A DNA stretch of 64,000 nt from Osmia lignaria lignaria. Its lineage: Eukaryota > Arthropoda > Insecta > Hymenoptera > Megachilidae. Positions within the stretch are counted from its first letter, which is position 1, and every line of letters starts with the position of its first letter. Below are positions 1 through 11,535 of this stretch, piece after piece. The notes beneath the pieces were generated by a model that searched no databases, had not been told where the DNA came from, and saw only the letters and a list, made by a program, of their open reading frames with translations. Location: positions 6,202,501-6,266,500 of the forward strand of contig NC_135045.1 in NCBI RefSeq assembly GCF_051020975.1. The letters run 5' to 3'. The position numbers and the translations under genes are program-made.

Positions 1-223
1 ATAAATTATAATTTAAGTAACAATGTATCAATCTTCCAGACAAATTAATATCCGCGATAAATGGTTTCTCTTTAAATCTAAATTTAGATTAAAAATTCAA
101 AGCTCATGGTAATTAAATCTGACTTTGAAATTTTATTATCATCTATATCTCTTGAAATAAGGTTTAGTTTTTGTCAGTGAATTATTATTGTATTTTATGG
201 TCTGATAAATAATTGCAACTTAC
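1..223. other. Intron of the carboxylesterase gene (partial)
   Basis: This AT-rich stretch follows the exon 4 donor. No coding segment or repeat was recognised. Confidence 0.7.
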
Positions 224-417
224 TTGAAAAGCACGATCGGTGGCAATAATATCGACGGCATTTTTCTTACGAAGACAAGCGAGCAGCTGTTTCGAGTCTG
301 ACGGACAATCCAAAATTTCAGCCAACTTTAGAGCCTTCTTTTTGGGAGAACCTGGTTTTGCCAGAGCCCATGGACAGTGGCCATTACCGCTTTGTGAGAT
401 AGCCCGATGAAAAAGTC
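224..417 (-). CDS. Carboxylesterase exon 4
   Basis: The acceptor at gaacag completes a Gly codon and the exon opens GLFHRAISQSG, which is diagnostic of the family just after the nucleophile elbow. It ends at CAA|gtaagt, phase 0. The frame has no ATG, so it is found only by splicing. Further exons lie left of the window. Confidence 0.88.
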
Positions 418-2474
418 CTGTTCGGAACCGTGTAGAATTGGAGAAAAATATTAAAGAATAACTAGTCCGCCTGTTTTTTTAAATGCCAATTCCAAATTAC
501 GTTTTTCTTTGGTACGCGTGTTCTGAATTCGAAGTAGTTACTCATGGGAATCCTGATTCACGGTAATTTATTCCTACTATCCGCGGGTTTAATATACCGG
601 TTACATAATGTATTGTTCTTTGAGCTCATCAAAATGGAAAAATTGTGCCATGTATACTGTAACACGGATTACTATGAAAACTTTTATGACTAACACCGCG
701 ATTCATACATTAATTGCTTCGACTTCTTTTCCTTGTTGCGAAATGTCGAAGCTATTACCAGTTTCATCGTAAAACAGTATCATTATCGTTTAACAGATAA
801 TTATTACTAACCTTTGCTCAAATTACTCATCATGTGGTAATGAACACTGGCTCCTCCCGCGCTCTCTCCAAAAATAGTTACACGATTTGGATCACCCCCA
901 AAAGCAGCAATATTTTCGTGTACCCATCTAATGGATTGCGCTTGGTCCTTTAGTCCATTATTTCCAGGACACACTGTGTCTTCGGTGCTCAAAAATCCCA
1001 GTGGTCCCAGTCTGAAAAATGACATTAATTAATATTGAAAAAAAAAAAACATATTTCGTACATTCTTCAAAAAAAAAAATTTTTTTACCTGTAGTTTACG
1101 GTGACGAGTATCATATCGTGGTCTAATAGGAATTTTGGATGATAGAATCCTGAGTGACCAGCACCACAGATCCAACCACATCCATGGAACCAAATCATGA
1201 CCGGGTATCCTCCCTTCAGATTTTCCTCCTTATTAGGCAATTTTGGGGTGTAAACGTTTAGGTAGAGACAATCTTCGTCACCTTCGATTTCGTCTTGATG
1301 AGTGTAGATATTTCTTTGAACACATATTTGGGCGTCTTCTTGGGCTGATTGTACTCCATTCCATGATGACGCTGGTTTTGGTGGCTGCAAATATATATGT
1401 ATAGCTTTATTAATATTATAAGGCTCGTTTGGAAATGATTACAGAATAATGATCAAAGAATTACAAAAAAAAGCTAATTAATTACAGTTCGCAGTTCAAA
1501 ATTGCAATTCATTTAATTAAATTAACCGGAGTAGTCTGATTCTGAATCAATTAGTGCGAAAAAATTTTTTTTAAATCACTAACAGTTGAAAATACATAAA
1601 TTACATAGTAGAGTAATCTGGGTATCAATATTTTGAACGAGAACTGGTTTATCTAGAGAAAAAACTGAATCTTTTTGCGAGGATTCGAAGTGTGTACAGA
1701 TTGCGAGAGTTATTTAACATATTCATATAACTTTCGTAAGTGAGTGTAAAATTACGTCATTGGGCATGTTAACGAAAACAAGTTACTCATTTAACGAAGG
1801 GAACAACTATCTATTTGGTAGTTTTACCTGGAACCAGAAATACAAAGATTCCACTATGTAACTGTTTCAATAATTCTAACTAAAGAATGAATTTGTAAAT
1901 GATAGATAATACAGTGATATCTTATAGTATCCAGTTTTCCCTTGTTAAATTGTAACTAGCATTGTATAACAAGTTGTTTAATATGCACTTGAGAGCTCTG
2001 TCACTGATCGCTTCTCAAAGGAATCACACGTTGATAGGAAGACGATCTAGGAATGTTAAGAATCTTTTATGTAATTCAGTATAATTACAATTTTATTTAC
2101 TTTGAAGTTTATTTTTACATAAACTTTTTACATTATGTTCATATAAAAAGAAAAATATATGAATTTTTCTCTGTTAATTGCTACTGGAAAGGGTTAATAG
2201 GACATTTTGTGAATAATAAATGTACCAATCAATTGTGCACGATAAGTTTTTAAATAAATTGTTATCTTACCTCGAATCTAAGCTCTCCAAGAGGCGGTAA
2301 AGCATAAGGAATCCCCCGGAATCCCAGGAATTCCCTGCCGCGTCTAGTTGTCATAATCATACCCGACAAGGTACCATTTTTTATTGTTACCATCGGTGTA
2401 TGGGCCTTTATTGTAACGAGCTCGAACAGACAGATACAGTTCAACAAGAGCCATAACAGCCTATGATATCCCAT
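224..2474 (-). CDS. Secreted type-B carboxylesterase (esterase E4/venom carboxylesterase-6-like), 5' part
   Basis: Four exons (2271-2474, 1089-1384, 812-1011, 224-417) join in frame with GT-AG introns of 886, 77 and 394 bp. Seen: an ATG at 2474 followed by a hydrophobic signal peptide (RLLWLLLNCICLFEL); the early family motif GFRGIPYALPPLGELRF; DCLYLNVYTP; the oxyanion-hole region WFHGCGW; NYRLGPLGFLST; and the nucleophile elbow GESAGG with its Ser, followed by GLFHRAISQSG. Known of the family: alpha/beta hydrolases that cleave carboxylic esters, usually exported, with roles in xenobiotic, hormone or pheromone ester breakdown and in hymenopteran venom. About 298 codons are present. The acidic and His residues of the triad lie downstream, off the left edge, so activity cannot be judged. 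Odd: the middle Gly of HGGG is Cys. Family call is firm; the paralogue and substrate are not resolved. Confidence 0.93.
812..1011 (-). CDS. Carboxylesterase exon 3 (nucleophile elbow)
   Basis: The acceptor is tttttcag; the first base completes the Arg codon. The exon encodes LGPLGFLST, WVHENIAAFGGDPNRV and GESAGG with the catalytic Ser. It ends AAAG|gttag, phase 1. Confidence 0.93.
1089..1384 (-). CDS. Carboxylesterase exon 2
   Basis: The acceptor is ttgcag, phase 0, and the exon opens PPKPASSWNGV. It carries DCLYLNVYTP and the oxyanion-hole segment HGCG, and ends within the Arg codon of VNYR at AG|gtaaaa (phase 2). Confidence 0.93.
1385..2270. other. Carboxylesterase intron 1
   Basis: This is an AT-rich intron between a gtaaga donor and a ttgcag acceptor. 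Nothing else was recognised; the open frame on the plus strand at 2053-2253 is low-complexity and not gene-like. Confidence 0.8.
2271..2474 (-). CDS. Carboxylesterase exon 1
   Basis: This exon encodes the start Met, the signal peptide and the N-terminal family motif ending in LRFE. The start is the first ATG before the hydrophobic run. The donor is GAG|gtaaga, phase 0. Confidence 0.92.
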
Positions 2475-4027
2475 TGTTTCCTAAATTATTATTTTCAAAG
2501 GCTATATGTTTCCCTGTTGACGCGGTAGAAAACAAAAAATATACACGAATTTAATCAACGCACGTGCAAATAATATTATTGCAACGGTAATTAGAAATGA
2601 GGATTATTAAACACACAGAGACTATTGCAAATGATGTTCGTACAAAGCGTACAATAATTAATCTAATTACGATCCAATTGATGCTTCGAGTGACGATATT
2701 ATACGTGAGCGTAGAACTGTTTCAAATAAATTCAATTATCGTGCAGTAGCGTTTGTGATTAATGAAATTGTTATCGATGATTCATTTCGAAAATATTTTT
2801 ATCGCGATGATTGTGTATGAAGAAAATATACGTTTACGTAGGGGTTTATGTCTAGATAATTGTCCACTTATTAACTGAAATGAGGAAACTTTTGGTGCAG
2901 AAAGGACGCGATAAAAACGCGTCCGCTATCTACGAAGGTAAAACTACGACTGTTTCAGGTGAGAGTCGATGGATCGTTCGATGATGTTGAGACGTTCGAT
3001 CCTTCGGTACATGCTCCTCTGAGAGTATCTTAGTACATTAGTATAGAATCACATATATTTCTGACTATTTTTTTTTGATGAAAATTTGAAATCCAAATTG
3101 ATTCTCATCACATATAAAGTCCAAGGTAATTTAATAAAAAATGTATAGTTCATTGTCTGCAAAAAGATTTGATTCAATTTAATCGATTTAAATAATTTAT
3201 GAAATTTCAAATTAAGTTTTATATCAATACGTGCTTCGAAAATTAGATTTTCTTTCATAAGAAAGCAATCACAATGGAACACGAATAATGACATTACTGC
3301 TCACGATTTAAAAAGAACCGCCATAAATTAAGTATTTTAAAAATTCGATCTTAGCGCTATCTATACAAAAATGGCTCAAATTACTCGACAATTTATCGAT
3401 CGATTTTCCGAAACGAGAGAATATAGGCTTCATCTATCGAAAAGCAGCGGAAGCTTCTTATCGACTTATCGGCCGTATCTTACAATCGATATGTTGCCAA
3501 CTTATCGTAAATTAGCGCGCAGCTTTTGCTGTATTCCGCTAGATAGCGATAGTATTCCTCTTAAAAAAAAATCGATCGGTAAGTTGTTGTGTAGTTTGAG
3601 TCGTTTTTGTATAGATGGTGCTACTATAAAGAATGAGAGCGTAAACCAATCCCTTTTCATTGAAGTCCGAAGACAAACGACGCGCTTTAGCGCGAAGCGG
3701 CGAATTTAGAATAGTGGCCATAGATACAAAAAGATTGCACATGCTTTATTATTGACAATTATCTTCAAATTAAATAATTATTACATCATATCTCTTAAAA
3801 TTTATTTCTATCGATATAGCTTCAATAATTTCAATAATTTTATGATTGTAAAAATTCGCAATGCAAATTATCCCATGTGGAAATAAGTCTGTCGAAGTTG
3901 GGAAGACCGTTTGCAAGATTAATACGCGTTTCGAAAAGAAGAACGGATAGAAACGTGTCCGTGTGATTTATCAAGATCTAGAGAATAGCAGTGTCGAAAA
4001 CGAGAATGTTCGACTCTCGAGGGTCTG
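2475..4027. other. Intergenic: carboxylesterase 5' flank and CCDC157-like 3' flank
   Basis: The left part should hold the carboxylesterase promoter and 5' UTR. The right part should hold the 3' UTR of the coiled-coil gene, with minus-strand AATAAA at 3745-3750 and 3801-3806 as possible polyadenylation signals. An open plus-strand frame at 3371-3709 has no recognisable domain. No clear TATA box was assigned. Confidence 0.5.
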
Positions 4028-4342
4028 TCATTTGTTGGAGCCGTTTGTCGTGATTTGGCCCATTAGTCGATACTCTCGTAGACGGTGCAGTGTCTTCGAC
4101 AGCCTCTCGTTCTGTCGCGAGAGCACTTCGATCTTCTCGCGATTCGAGATCAGTTGCCGTGTCATGTCCGCCACAGGATTATCCTCAGGCATTAATATCG
4201 TATCTGCTCGAAGTCCTTCAGAATTATTACTACAACTATTATTCTTCATCTTTTCATTCTTTGTTTTGATCGCAGTCGTCGTTCGTAAGGATGCAATTTC
4301 TTGTTGCAGTCTTTCGATCTCCTTTCTGTGTTCATCTCTCAT
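4028..4342 (-). CDS. CCDC157: CCDC157-like last exon
   Basis: The acceptor tttttcag is phase 0. The frame begins MRDEHRKEIERLQQEIASL, has a polar Asn/Ser-rich linker, then a second heptad run (SNREKIEVLSRQNERLSK), and ends at TGA (4028-4030). Confidence 0.8.
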   Translation of the reverse strand: MRDEHRKEIERLQQEIASLRTTTAIKTKNEKMKNNSCSNNSEGLRADTILMPEDNPVADMTRQLISNREKIEVLSRQNERLSKTLHRLREYRLMGQITTNGSNK

Positions 4343-7300
4343 CTGAAAAATAACAAATTCGTTGCAAATGAAAAGTAGTCTAAATTTAAAAAATTAATTC
4401 TAGTATTGAAAGGATTAATCGTAGTTCGATTTCGAATATTTCGTTCACTGACGATGATTAATTAAATTATCCGGAGCTTTTACCCGAATTTAATATTCTA
4501 AGTGGTTGGGGTTGGTTCTCAGATGAATACATGCACTCAATAATTATCATTTTAATTTCTTGCTATTTCTTATTATGGGTATTACAGTTCAGAACATAAC
4601 TAAAAATCTTGTTTATTTGCTCAAGTTTGACGATACTCGTACCTTGTCACTGAAAAGTTTAAACAATATATACCGTAGAAATGGTGATGTATCCCGAGGA
4701 AGGTTTATTGCATTGGAAAATCATGATGAACAATGTCAGGAAAGTTAATCGTAAACTTTATAGACACAGAATTGTTGAAAGGAGTCTAAGCTGTAGAATC
4801 GAGCTTTTGTCAACGTGGCAATAAACTTTCGAACTTCCAAAGCCACAAGGTAAATAAGGAAGTTTCGAAAGGTAAGCAAGCCACTGTGTTGAAATTGCAG
4901 CTAACATTGAGATAAGTCGATTTATGTTATTTCAGTTAGTACACTTTTAAAAGTCTTCAAAATTAAACAACCGAGTTGGAACTTTTAGTTTTTTATTTAT
5001 CGAGATGTTTAAATAATAAATAACATAAATTTTGTAAATATCGTACAAAACAAAGATAATCGTTTAAATTTTTAAATGCTCTCAGGATGAAAGATATTTA
5101 ATTTTTCATAATTCTTGGTTTCAAAATACAGGTAAAACAATTTTACCTGGATTTAGTAAACTTCCTCTCATAAACAAATAAATAAACTAATAATAAATGT
5201 ATGTCTGCGTCATATTCGAAGCGTAATTTACATGAAAATTCTGATTCATTGTTATAAGCTGAAAGATCTATCATCGAAATTAAAATTGCTCCATTTTCTC
5301 TGGTAAAACAGTTTCTGTTTTTTCCGTTTGGAAATCGTTGGTGTCACGTCGCTCGTAAACTTCACGGCTACTGGCGTAAATTAATTTAATCGGGTAGCCA
5401 GTTAATTCACAGGTACGCAGTCACCTATACGAAGAGCTGATAGTAGCTTAAACAGTAGCTAGTTTCTATCGTCTCTTGTATCGTTAACGCGCCGTGCAGA
5501 ACAGCCAGTTAATACCGTTAATTAATCAACGAACAGCTGGTGCAAATAGGCGAAACTAATGCTCCGATGGACCTCGGAACAAATTAAGTTTCGTGCATCG
5601 GAAGTTACCCTTCGCAATCACTTTACCCGATCGAACGCGTGCCAGTGAACCTGACGAAATTGCTCGAATAATTTTCTTTCCGTTTAAAATTGATTTTATT
5701 AGCGAACGATACGCGAAGGGAGCTTTAATATATATTTCTACATACCGAACGAAATAATTCGCTTCTATTTCGACAGTGTATTTAAGTCTGATACGTAATT
5801 CTGATAATGACAATGGAATATTTCGTTAGCGAATATACGCGTTCGTTTCATAGCAGAAATTACTCTGTTTGTACGAGGTAGCTTAACGTTTCGTGAAATG
5901 CAAGACGCGAATTCTGCACCGGGTTTTAATCGTTTCGGAATTCCTGCTTTTGATGTACTATTTGTTCTATTAAAGGAAACGATAGGTTTTGGTCAGTTTT
6001 GTTGTGAACATTCCTTCTCGGCATTAGTCTGCATATTCTAAGTAATCAGTTACTTGAAATACGATATACGCTTGAAAAAATGGTTAAAGTTAATTGATAA
6101 ATTTCATTTATCCGGCTACGGCTTCTTTTAAACAGGAGGGAAAATCGTTTAGCGGATCTTTTACACGGACGCAAAATGAACTCACCGAATCGTTCTCCTT
6201 TCTCGATTCGTTCAGAAGCATTTCGGTACGTCGTTCTGTCTCGAGGCACGCATCACGGGTGTCGATGACTTCCTTCCTCAGTCTGATCACGGTCTTCTCC
6301 AGCTCCAATTTGCTCTCGACCAACGTAGCCACCTGACTTTGCAAAACGCTATTTCCGCCGGCTGCAATGAACGTTCGAAAATAAGACTATTTCTGGCGAG
6401 ATCTTTCTGGATACTGATCACTTCCGTCCAATGACGACCCCTTGTCAAAATTTTCCTCGGAAATCTTGCACCTCGAAGATGAAACTATCTACCTCCATTT
6501 TCAACGTACAAGAAACGTTCTCGCGTATTGCCCCGTGTCTCGATACCTTTTTACTTACTCAGGTTCGATATCTGTCGCCTTGAATCCTCCATTGTTTCCT
6601 TCAACGTCTCGTTTTCACGTTTCAACGTTACATCGGTTCGTTTCGTCAGCTCCAGTTCCCGTTCCACTGTAAACCAATATCGAGCAAAGTGTAATCCATG
6701 AATAATTTCGTTTGTAATTTAACCCTTCAGACTCGACAGATTGTTACACTCTAAGGACGTATAAATTCTCCTACACTATAGAAACATATTAAGTTAACGT
6801 CGGTCTTATCGTACGAAAGTTGAGCATTCAGATATTTTAATATTCTCATTACAAATAAAATTTTCTGAGCAAAATTACTCCGACAGAGGCGACCATAATG
6901 AAAGGGTTAATTGGAACTATGTTCTAACAGCGTATCGACAAAGCTCGATCGACTGTTCAGAATTTAATCAATAAGGGAAGTTCTGGCAACAAAGCAATGC
7001 CCATTAAAAGGGAAGAATAGAGAGGAAAATGATACAGGAAAGAAGGGAAAGATAAGATGAATGTAGATGCTGTCGTTGAAGTGATGGACAGCTTTTGAAA
7101 AGGATACCTAGCCGGAAACCTGCCATTTTCTAATGCGTTCTCTAGCTCCAAGTTTTTCACTTGCAAAGTATCCACCCGTTTCTTTTGTGTCGTCAAGTTG
7201 GACTGTAGTTCACGAATCGACTTTTCGTGTTCTCGTTTAACGGCCTCTATCTTCAAATTGCTGTTCCTCATTTTCTTCAGCGCCATTTCGATGTCTTCAC

Positions 7301-9642
7301 CTATGGCTTTGGTTAATTTACTCATTACTGACCATTGCGTTCGTTCGATGAGGTTGCTCTTGCACTCGTTTCTGTAATAATCACAGATTACGTGAACAAG
7401 CAGTAACGTTACGCATTACGTTCGCTTGGAATCTTTTTTCTTATCCTCGCGGAAAGGGTGGCCGTTGAGCGAGATTTTATAGCGACAAGGGAGACGTAAC
7501 ACCCTGGAAATTGATTTTTTATGGTTGCTCAGAAATTTTAAAGGTCTTCTCCGGTTCGTTCGAGGGCGAATCTAATGTTTATTCGACGTTAACGCGAGAA
7601 TCGTTGCTATCGATGGAATTTTGAAGAATCAGAGGTTCAGAATTTATGAATATCATATTGCATCATTGAACAAGATTACACTTACACTAGAATATCGTTA
7701 GGTAACATGATATTCATTATTATATCGTGATAGATATTACCTTTGTGCAGCGGCGACAGAAATTAATTTGTTCTCGACGAAGATCTCCTCGATCGTGTTT
7801 ATCGCTTGAAGGACGGTTTCGCCTGCTATCCTACAACTCTCGCAATAGTTCATGCTACCACCAGCTTGACAACTTCGAGAGACTTTGGGCGTAAAGCATT
7901 CTTCCGCCTCTTTCTGGCTATTCTTCACCTGTTGACGTGCTGATATTTTTCGTCAGCATCCTCCGATTGGATGAGAAAAAAAGTACAACGGCAGGAAGTG
8001 ATCGATTTAGAACTTACCATGAAACTTTTATAGAACATGTGTCTATACACGTCTATACTAAAGGCTTCTCTACTGAAATTTTCAAGAATTATTCGACAAA
8101 TAAATTCGTTTCAAAATCGATCATTTTCACGAACATTATCGTATACACCATTCGAAAATTGTGTGCTTTACTTTTCTTTATTCTTGCTCTCGTTTCTTGT
8201 TATTTTTTCATTATGTTCATTATTTCCTCATTTCCTATCTATTTTTCTTCCATTTACACCTTGCTTTTGCCTTGCTTTCTCGTTACTTTGAGAAAATACA
8301 AGGTAGCAGTTCAGTTCTTATTGAAAATTATATTCTTCAAAGTTGTAATTTATTATATTTTCAGTATTGAAGAATTTTGTTTAATATCAAGAAAGATTGA
8401 GAATTAGGAAAAAAGAGAGGAAAAATAAGAAACACAATGTTCGAGGGATGCATGATAAATTTCAACCACCAATATTTCGAAGAAAATCTTTTTAATGAAA
8501 TAATTCAAAACCCAATTTCACAAGCTTCCTCTAACTGCTTTGTAATTAACCTAACTTTGTCCTACAATCGTGGGTTTAAAGTGGCTTTAAAGTTCTTTCA
8601 AGGGACTGATCTTTTCATTAATAGCTTCCGTCTGTGTTTTAAACGATTTCAAGTCCTATCTCGATGTAAAAATTTCAATTTCTTGTATGACTTTTACTCG
8701 TGGAACTTTTTTACTGCGTTGTATCCAAAATAGGACACTTAGTGACTTTAAAAACCCATCAGGAAGTAATCTCAATTAAATGTAATTGAAAATGGACGGT
8801 TTTAAGAAATTCACTTTTGAAATTTGACTTACCATCTGACGGGATATCGATTCAGGTATCGTTTTTAATCGATCCCAGACAAGTCTTAACAAATTCGCCA
8901 ACGAGATCTGATTTGGTCGATTGACACATGTTACTTCTTTGAAAAAATCATCTATGAAGGGATACTTGTCCAAGAATTCCACGATCAAACGTAGAAGGAA
9001 TTGAATTCTGCAAAAGAATTCATTTTTTACTGAAATGATACCATCGTTTTATTCTTCAAAATCAAGAGCATGCAACAGTATGCAAATAATTTGAAACTCG
9101 AAAATTTGTAATAGACTGTCGAATAGCTATCAGAAACTATGCGATACTTGCAAAATTTCCAGACTATCAACTCTTCCAGAGTTTAAACAAAATTTCCAAT
9201 GATTCGAAACTAATCGAAGCGATTCGCAGCGATTGCCGGCCCATCGCTACGCGCCCCTAATCGAATCGCTCCAACTACCCTTACTAGATGGCGAAATTTG
9301 AAGCATTTTCCGACGTTGGACATTTCACGGGAGTAGAAACGGGAACGTTTTTGTTTCGGGAAATTTTCAGCGAATTTATGCAAATGTACAACGACGTCGA
9401 AAAAGGAGTCTAAGCAACCTGTCGTAAGCCAGCTCCAGGAGAAGAATATAGAATTCCCCTGCGGTTCCTTCGTATTCCTTCACAATTTCCATGGCATTTA
9501 TGTCCCTCGCGATCTTCGTAGGGAATTTCCATGACAGATGTTCGATACCACCGACCCAAGAATATATCTCGTTCGCGACACATACGCATTCTCTGATATC
9601 CGCGATGATTGACGTAACCAGGAGCTTGTTCAGTTTTGGCAT
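4028..9642 (-). CDS. CCDC157: CCDC157-like coiled-coil protein
   Basis: Seven exons: 9390-9642, 8833-9029, 7741-7928, 7120(or 7124)-7371, 6559-6666, 6186-6361, 4028-4342, giving about 494 residues. Seen: an N-terminal helical domain with LSWKFPTKIARDIN and ELAYDRLLRLL; a middle segment with a CESC motif; then long heptad coiled coil (exons 4-7). From memory, vertebrate CCDC157 has the same order: an SWKFP motif, an LLELxxDRLLLLL helix, a PCDAC motif, then coiled coil. Known: CCDC157 has been linked to early secretory traffic, and in mouse to acrosome formation and male fertility; a similar role here is inference. Start: the ATG at 9642 is the first in frame. Phases agree at every junction except exon 4 to 5, where a GC donor or a missed exon is needed. 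Confidence 0.8.
4343..6185. other. CCDC157-like intron 6
   Basis: This 1.8-kb AT-rich intron is the longest of the gene. No exon-like segment was recognised. Confidence 0.65.
6186..6361 (-). CDS. CCDC157: CCDC157-like exon 6 (coiled coil)
   Basis: The acceptor cattgcag with two leading bases fits the phase-1 donor of exon 5. The exon encodes SQVATLVESKLELEKTVI and further charged helix, and ends TCG|gtgagt, phase 0. Confidence 0.78.
6559..6666 (-). CDS. CCDC157: CCDC157-like exon 5 (coiled coil)
   Basis: This 108-bp exon lies between acceptor ggtttacag and donor A|gtaagt. The open frame reads ERELELTKRTDVTLKREN and continues as heptad coiled coil. It has no Met at its 5' end. The two leading bases demand a phase-1 donor upstream. 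Confidence 0.72.
6667..7119. other. CCDC157-like intron 4
   Basis: This stretch is intron-like, with a pyrimidine-rich tract on the minus strand at about 7000-7090. A small unseen exon here is one way to explain the phase mismatch between its flanking exons. Confidence 0.55.
7120..7371 (-). CDS. CCDC157: CCDC157-like exon 4 (coiled coil)
   Basis: The acceptor attacag completes an Arg codon (phase 2). The exon is strongly helical and charged (KREHEKSIRELQSNL, KNLELENALENG). The 3' edge is uncertain: AG|gtttcc at 7120 is the obvious GT donor but gives phase 2, while exon 5 needs phase 1. A GC donor after 7124 would restore the frame. Confidence 0.72.
7372..7740. other. CCDC157-like intron 3
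   Basis: An intron of about 370 bp; nothing further was seen. Confidence 0.65.
7741..7928 (-). CDS. CCDC157: CCDC157-like exon 3 (CxxC segment)
   Basis: The acceptor caacag gives phase 0 and the exon opens VKNSQKEAEECF. It carries YCESCRIAGETVLQAI, matching the CxxC region of vertebrate CCDC157, and ends CAA AG|gtaata, phase 2. The first codon GTG is an internal Val, not a start. Confidence 0.78.
7929..8832. other. CCDC157-like intron 2
   Basis: A 904-bp AT-rich intron. The long plus-strand frame at 7937-8407 is low-complexity Phe/Leu/Ser sequence produced by pyrimidine-rich DNA and is not considered a gene. Confidence 0.65.
8833..9029 (-). CDS. CCDC157: CCDC157-like exon 2
   Basis: The acceptor is atttcag at 9030. 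It was preferred over the closer gcag because only this one keeps phase 1 with exon 1. The exon encodes LIVEFLDKYPFIDDFF and a helical run, and ends ATG|gtaagt, phase 0. Confidence 0.75.
9390..9642 (-). CDS. CCDC157: CCDC157-like exon 1
   Basis: The ATG at 9642 (MPKLNKLLV) starts the family N-terminal domain with the SWKFP motif and the hydrophobic DRLLRLLF helix. The chosen donor is T|gtacat, phase 1, which matches exon 2; nearby GT sites share the same phase, so the end could move by a few bases. Confidence 0.8.
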
Positions 9643-11358
9643 GATTACGGGGTGCAACAATGCTTATTCAGGTTAAGATCGTGGATCACTTCGAATATCG
9701 ATCAAAGCTACGAAACCGTGACCGAATCGATTGACGTCTCGATAGTTGACTGATTAATCGATGCTGATCTTATGGAGTTTTCGTTGGTTGCTTGTTCGAG
9801 CGCAACCTTTGTGTCGTTCTTGCATTATGAGAGCTGTGAAGTCAGCTAGTGAGACACCATTTGTTCATTTTTTTTTAAGATATTTTCCTGTAGTTGCTCA
9901 GTTTCTTTCATAAATTGATAAGTGAAGTTATGGTACTAAATATGAAGATTATTTTGGAACGAAACTTTCTTTTGTTAACTACAGAGTATTCTATTACTTC
10001 ATTACTTGGTTTTGGTTTTATAAAAGGAACTTTGTGTGGGTGTAGTTTGTTCTGAGAACAATCGGGTTCTGAAGATATATTCCCTTCAAATGAAACTTTT
10101 AATAAGATGCTGAAGATTGTTCTTCTTCTTCAAAATAACAGCAACTTAACTTCTTGATTGGTGTATTTATTTTTGGCAAACTTTGAAGTTGAAATTGATA
10201 TAGGGTAAGTGCTATTTGGCAATACTTTTATGTCAGACTTTTGATATACAGTGATATGATATTTGCTTTTGCATGTGACTTGAGAAAATGTTCCTTATCC
10301 GATGCAGTGTTCGTAAAATATACGATGTGCAAGAAGTTTGGCAATTTCCATTCACAGATTTGTAGTTACGCGTGTTGTAGAAGGGAATATTCCTACGAAA
10401 CATTTGCAATGAATTGTCCTTATTCCACGGGTTCATCGCTTCGATCATAAAACTTGTGGAACTGCCTTTGTTATTACACTTTCTGACCTCCTGTTATTCT
10501 TGTTGACGTGTACACAAACCTTGGTATTTCTATCCTGTTTCGATCGAATTTATTTCTCGTGAAGAACAATCGAGAAATTTCAATTGAAATTTAATTTAAC
10601 CAATTTTTCGTTTTAGTTCAACCTAACAATTGTGTGTATAATTATTGTTTACACGTTAAATGATATCAGCTTTTAGTTTTCTTCCTTATCTTAAAAATTT
10701 GTGCGGTGTGATTTTGAAAAATTATTATTTTTATAGCATAGGCTTTTTATAATTTATCCAGGAAAACATCTATGAATCACTTTGTAATTGTGCTCGTAAA
10801 ATGAAAACTTAATTCAATACCTTCGGTTCTTCTTTTATTAGAATCGTAAATCGGTTTGCATCGATAAATTTCTTCGGAAACGTGGAAGTATAATTGTTCC
10901 TTTGAGACGGAACAGTGCCAGGTCATTTAACCAAGAAAACTTTATAGGTACAGTTGAATAATCTGCAAAGTTCTTGAAGCCGTTTCCGCTTCTTTGATGA
11001 AGTCGTGAGCACGTTAATCTATCCACAATTCTCCAGATTTAATCTTTATCGGTTTCGACAGGAGTATGGAAATTGCCGAGTGTCGACTTACTCGGTTACC
11101 AATATTCCAGCGGGTATTAGATCGCGTCGCGATGAAACTGTCGAACGAATTAGTTCGTTCCTGTTTTAAAACTTTGATTGAGTTTTCACGGTTTGGAACT
11201 GCTGAACGGCGCAAGAACACGACTTCCTGTAACGATGCAGGAAACACTTTACAACCAGTGGTAATAAAGTTCTCTGCTATTTTTCAATCTTCCTTTGTGT
11301 TAGTGGTCAAATTAAAAGTATTCTATTTTCTATTATCAAATTAATTATTTATCGTTTT

Positions 11359-11535
11359 AAAATTTAGATAATATATTTCTTATATATATAATCCTTCTTT
11401 AATTACATATCATTTTTAAATTTAGAAATTAGCTTAATCCTTATTTAATTACTTACCATTATGAAATTTAGAAATTAGCTTAATCCTTATTTAATTACTC
11501 ACCATTTGAAATTTAGAAAATAGCTTAACCCTTTA
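11359..11535. repeat. Tandem repeat, 45-46 bp unit, about four copies
   Basis: Copies start at 11359, 11418, 11464 and 11509, each opening with AAATTTAGA. The two central copies read AGCTTAATCCTTATTTAATT almost identically; the first is diverged and longer, and the last is truncated. The array is AT-rich and non-coding. Confidence 0.85.

Noticed and set aside
3371..3709. Plus-strand 112-codon frame between the carboxylesterase and the CCDC157-like gene
   Set aside because: The translation has no recognisable domain or splice context, and an overlapping minus-strand frame is equally open; it lies in the expected 3' flank of the minus-strand gene.
7937..8407. Plus-strand 156-codon frame rich in Phe, Leu and Ser
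   Set aside because: It sits in a pyrimidine-rich intron, and low-complexity hydrophobic translation is expected from such DNA.
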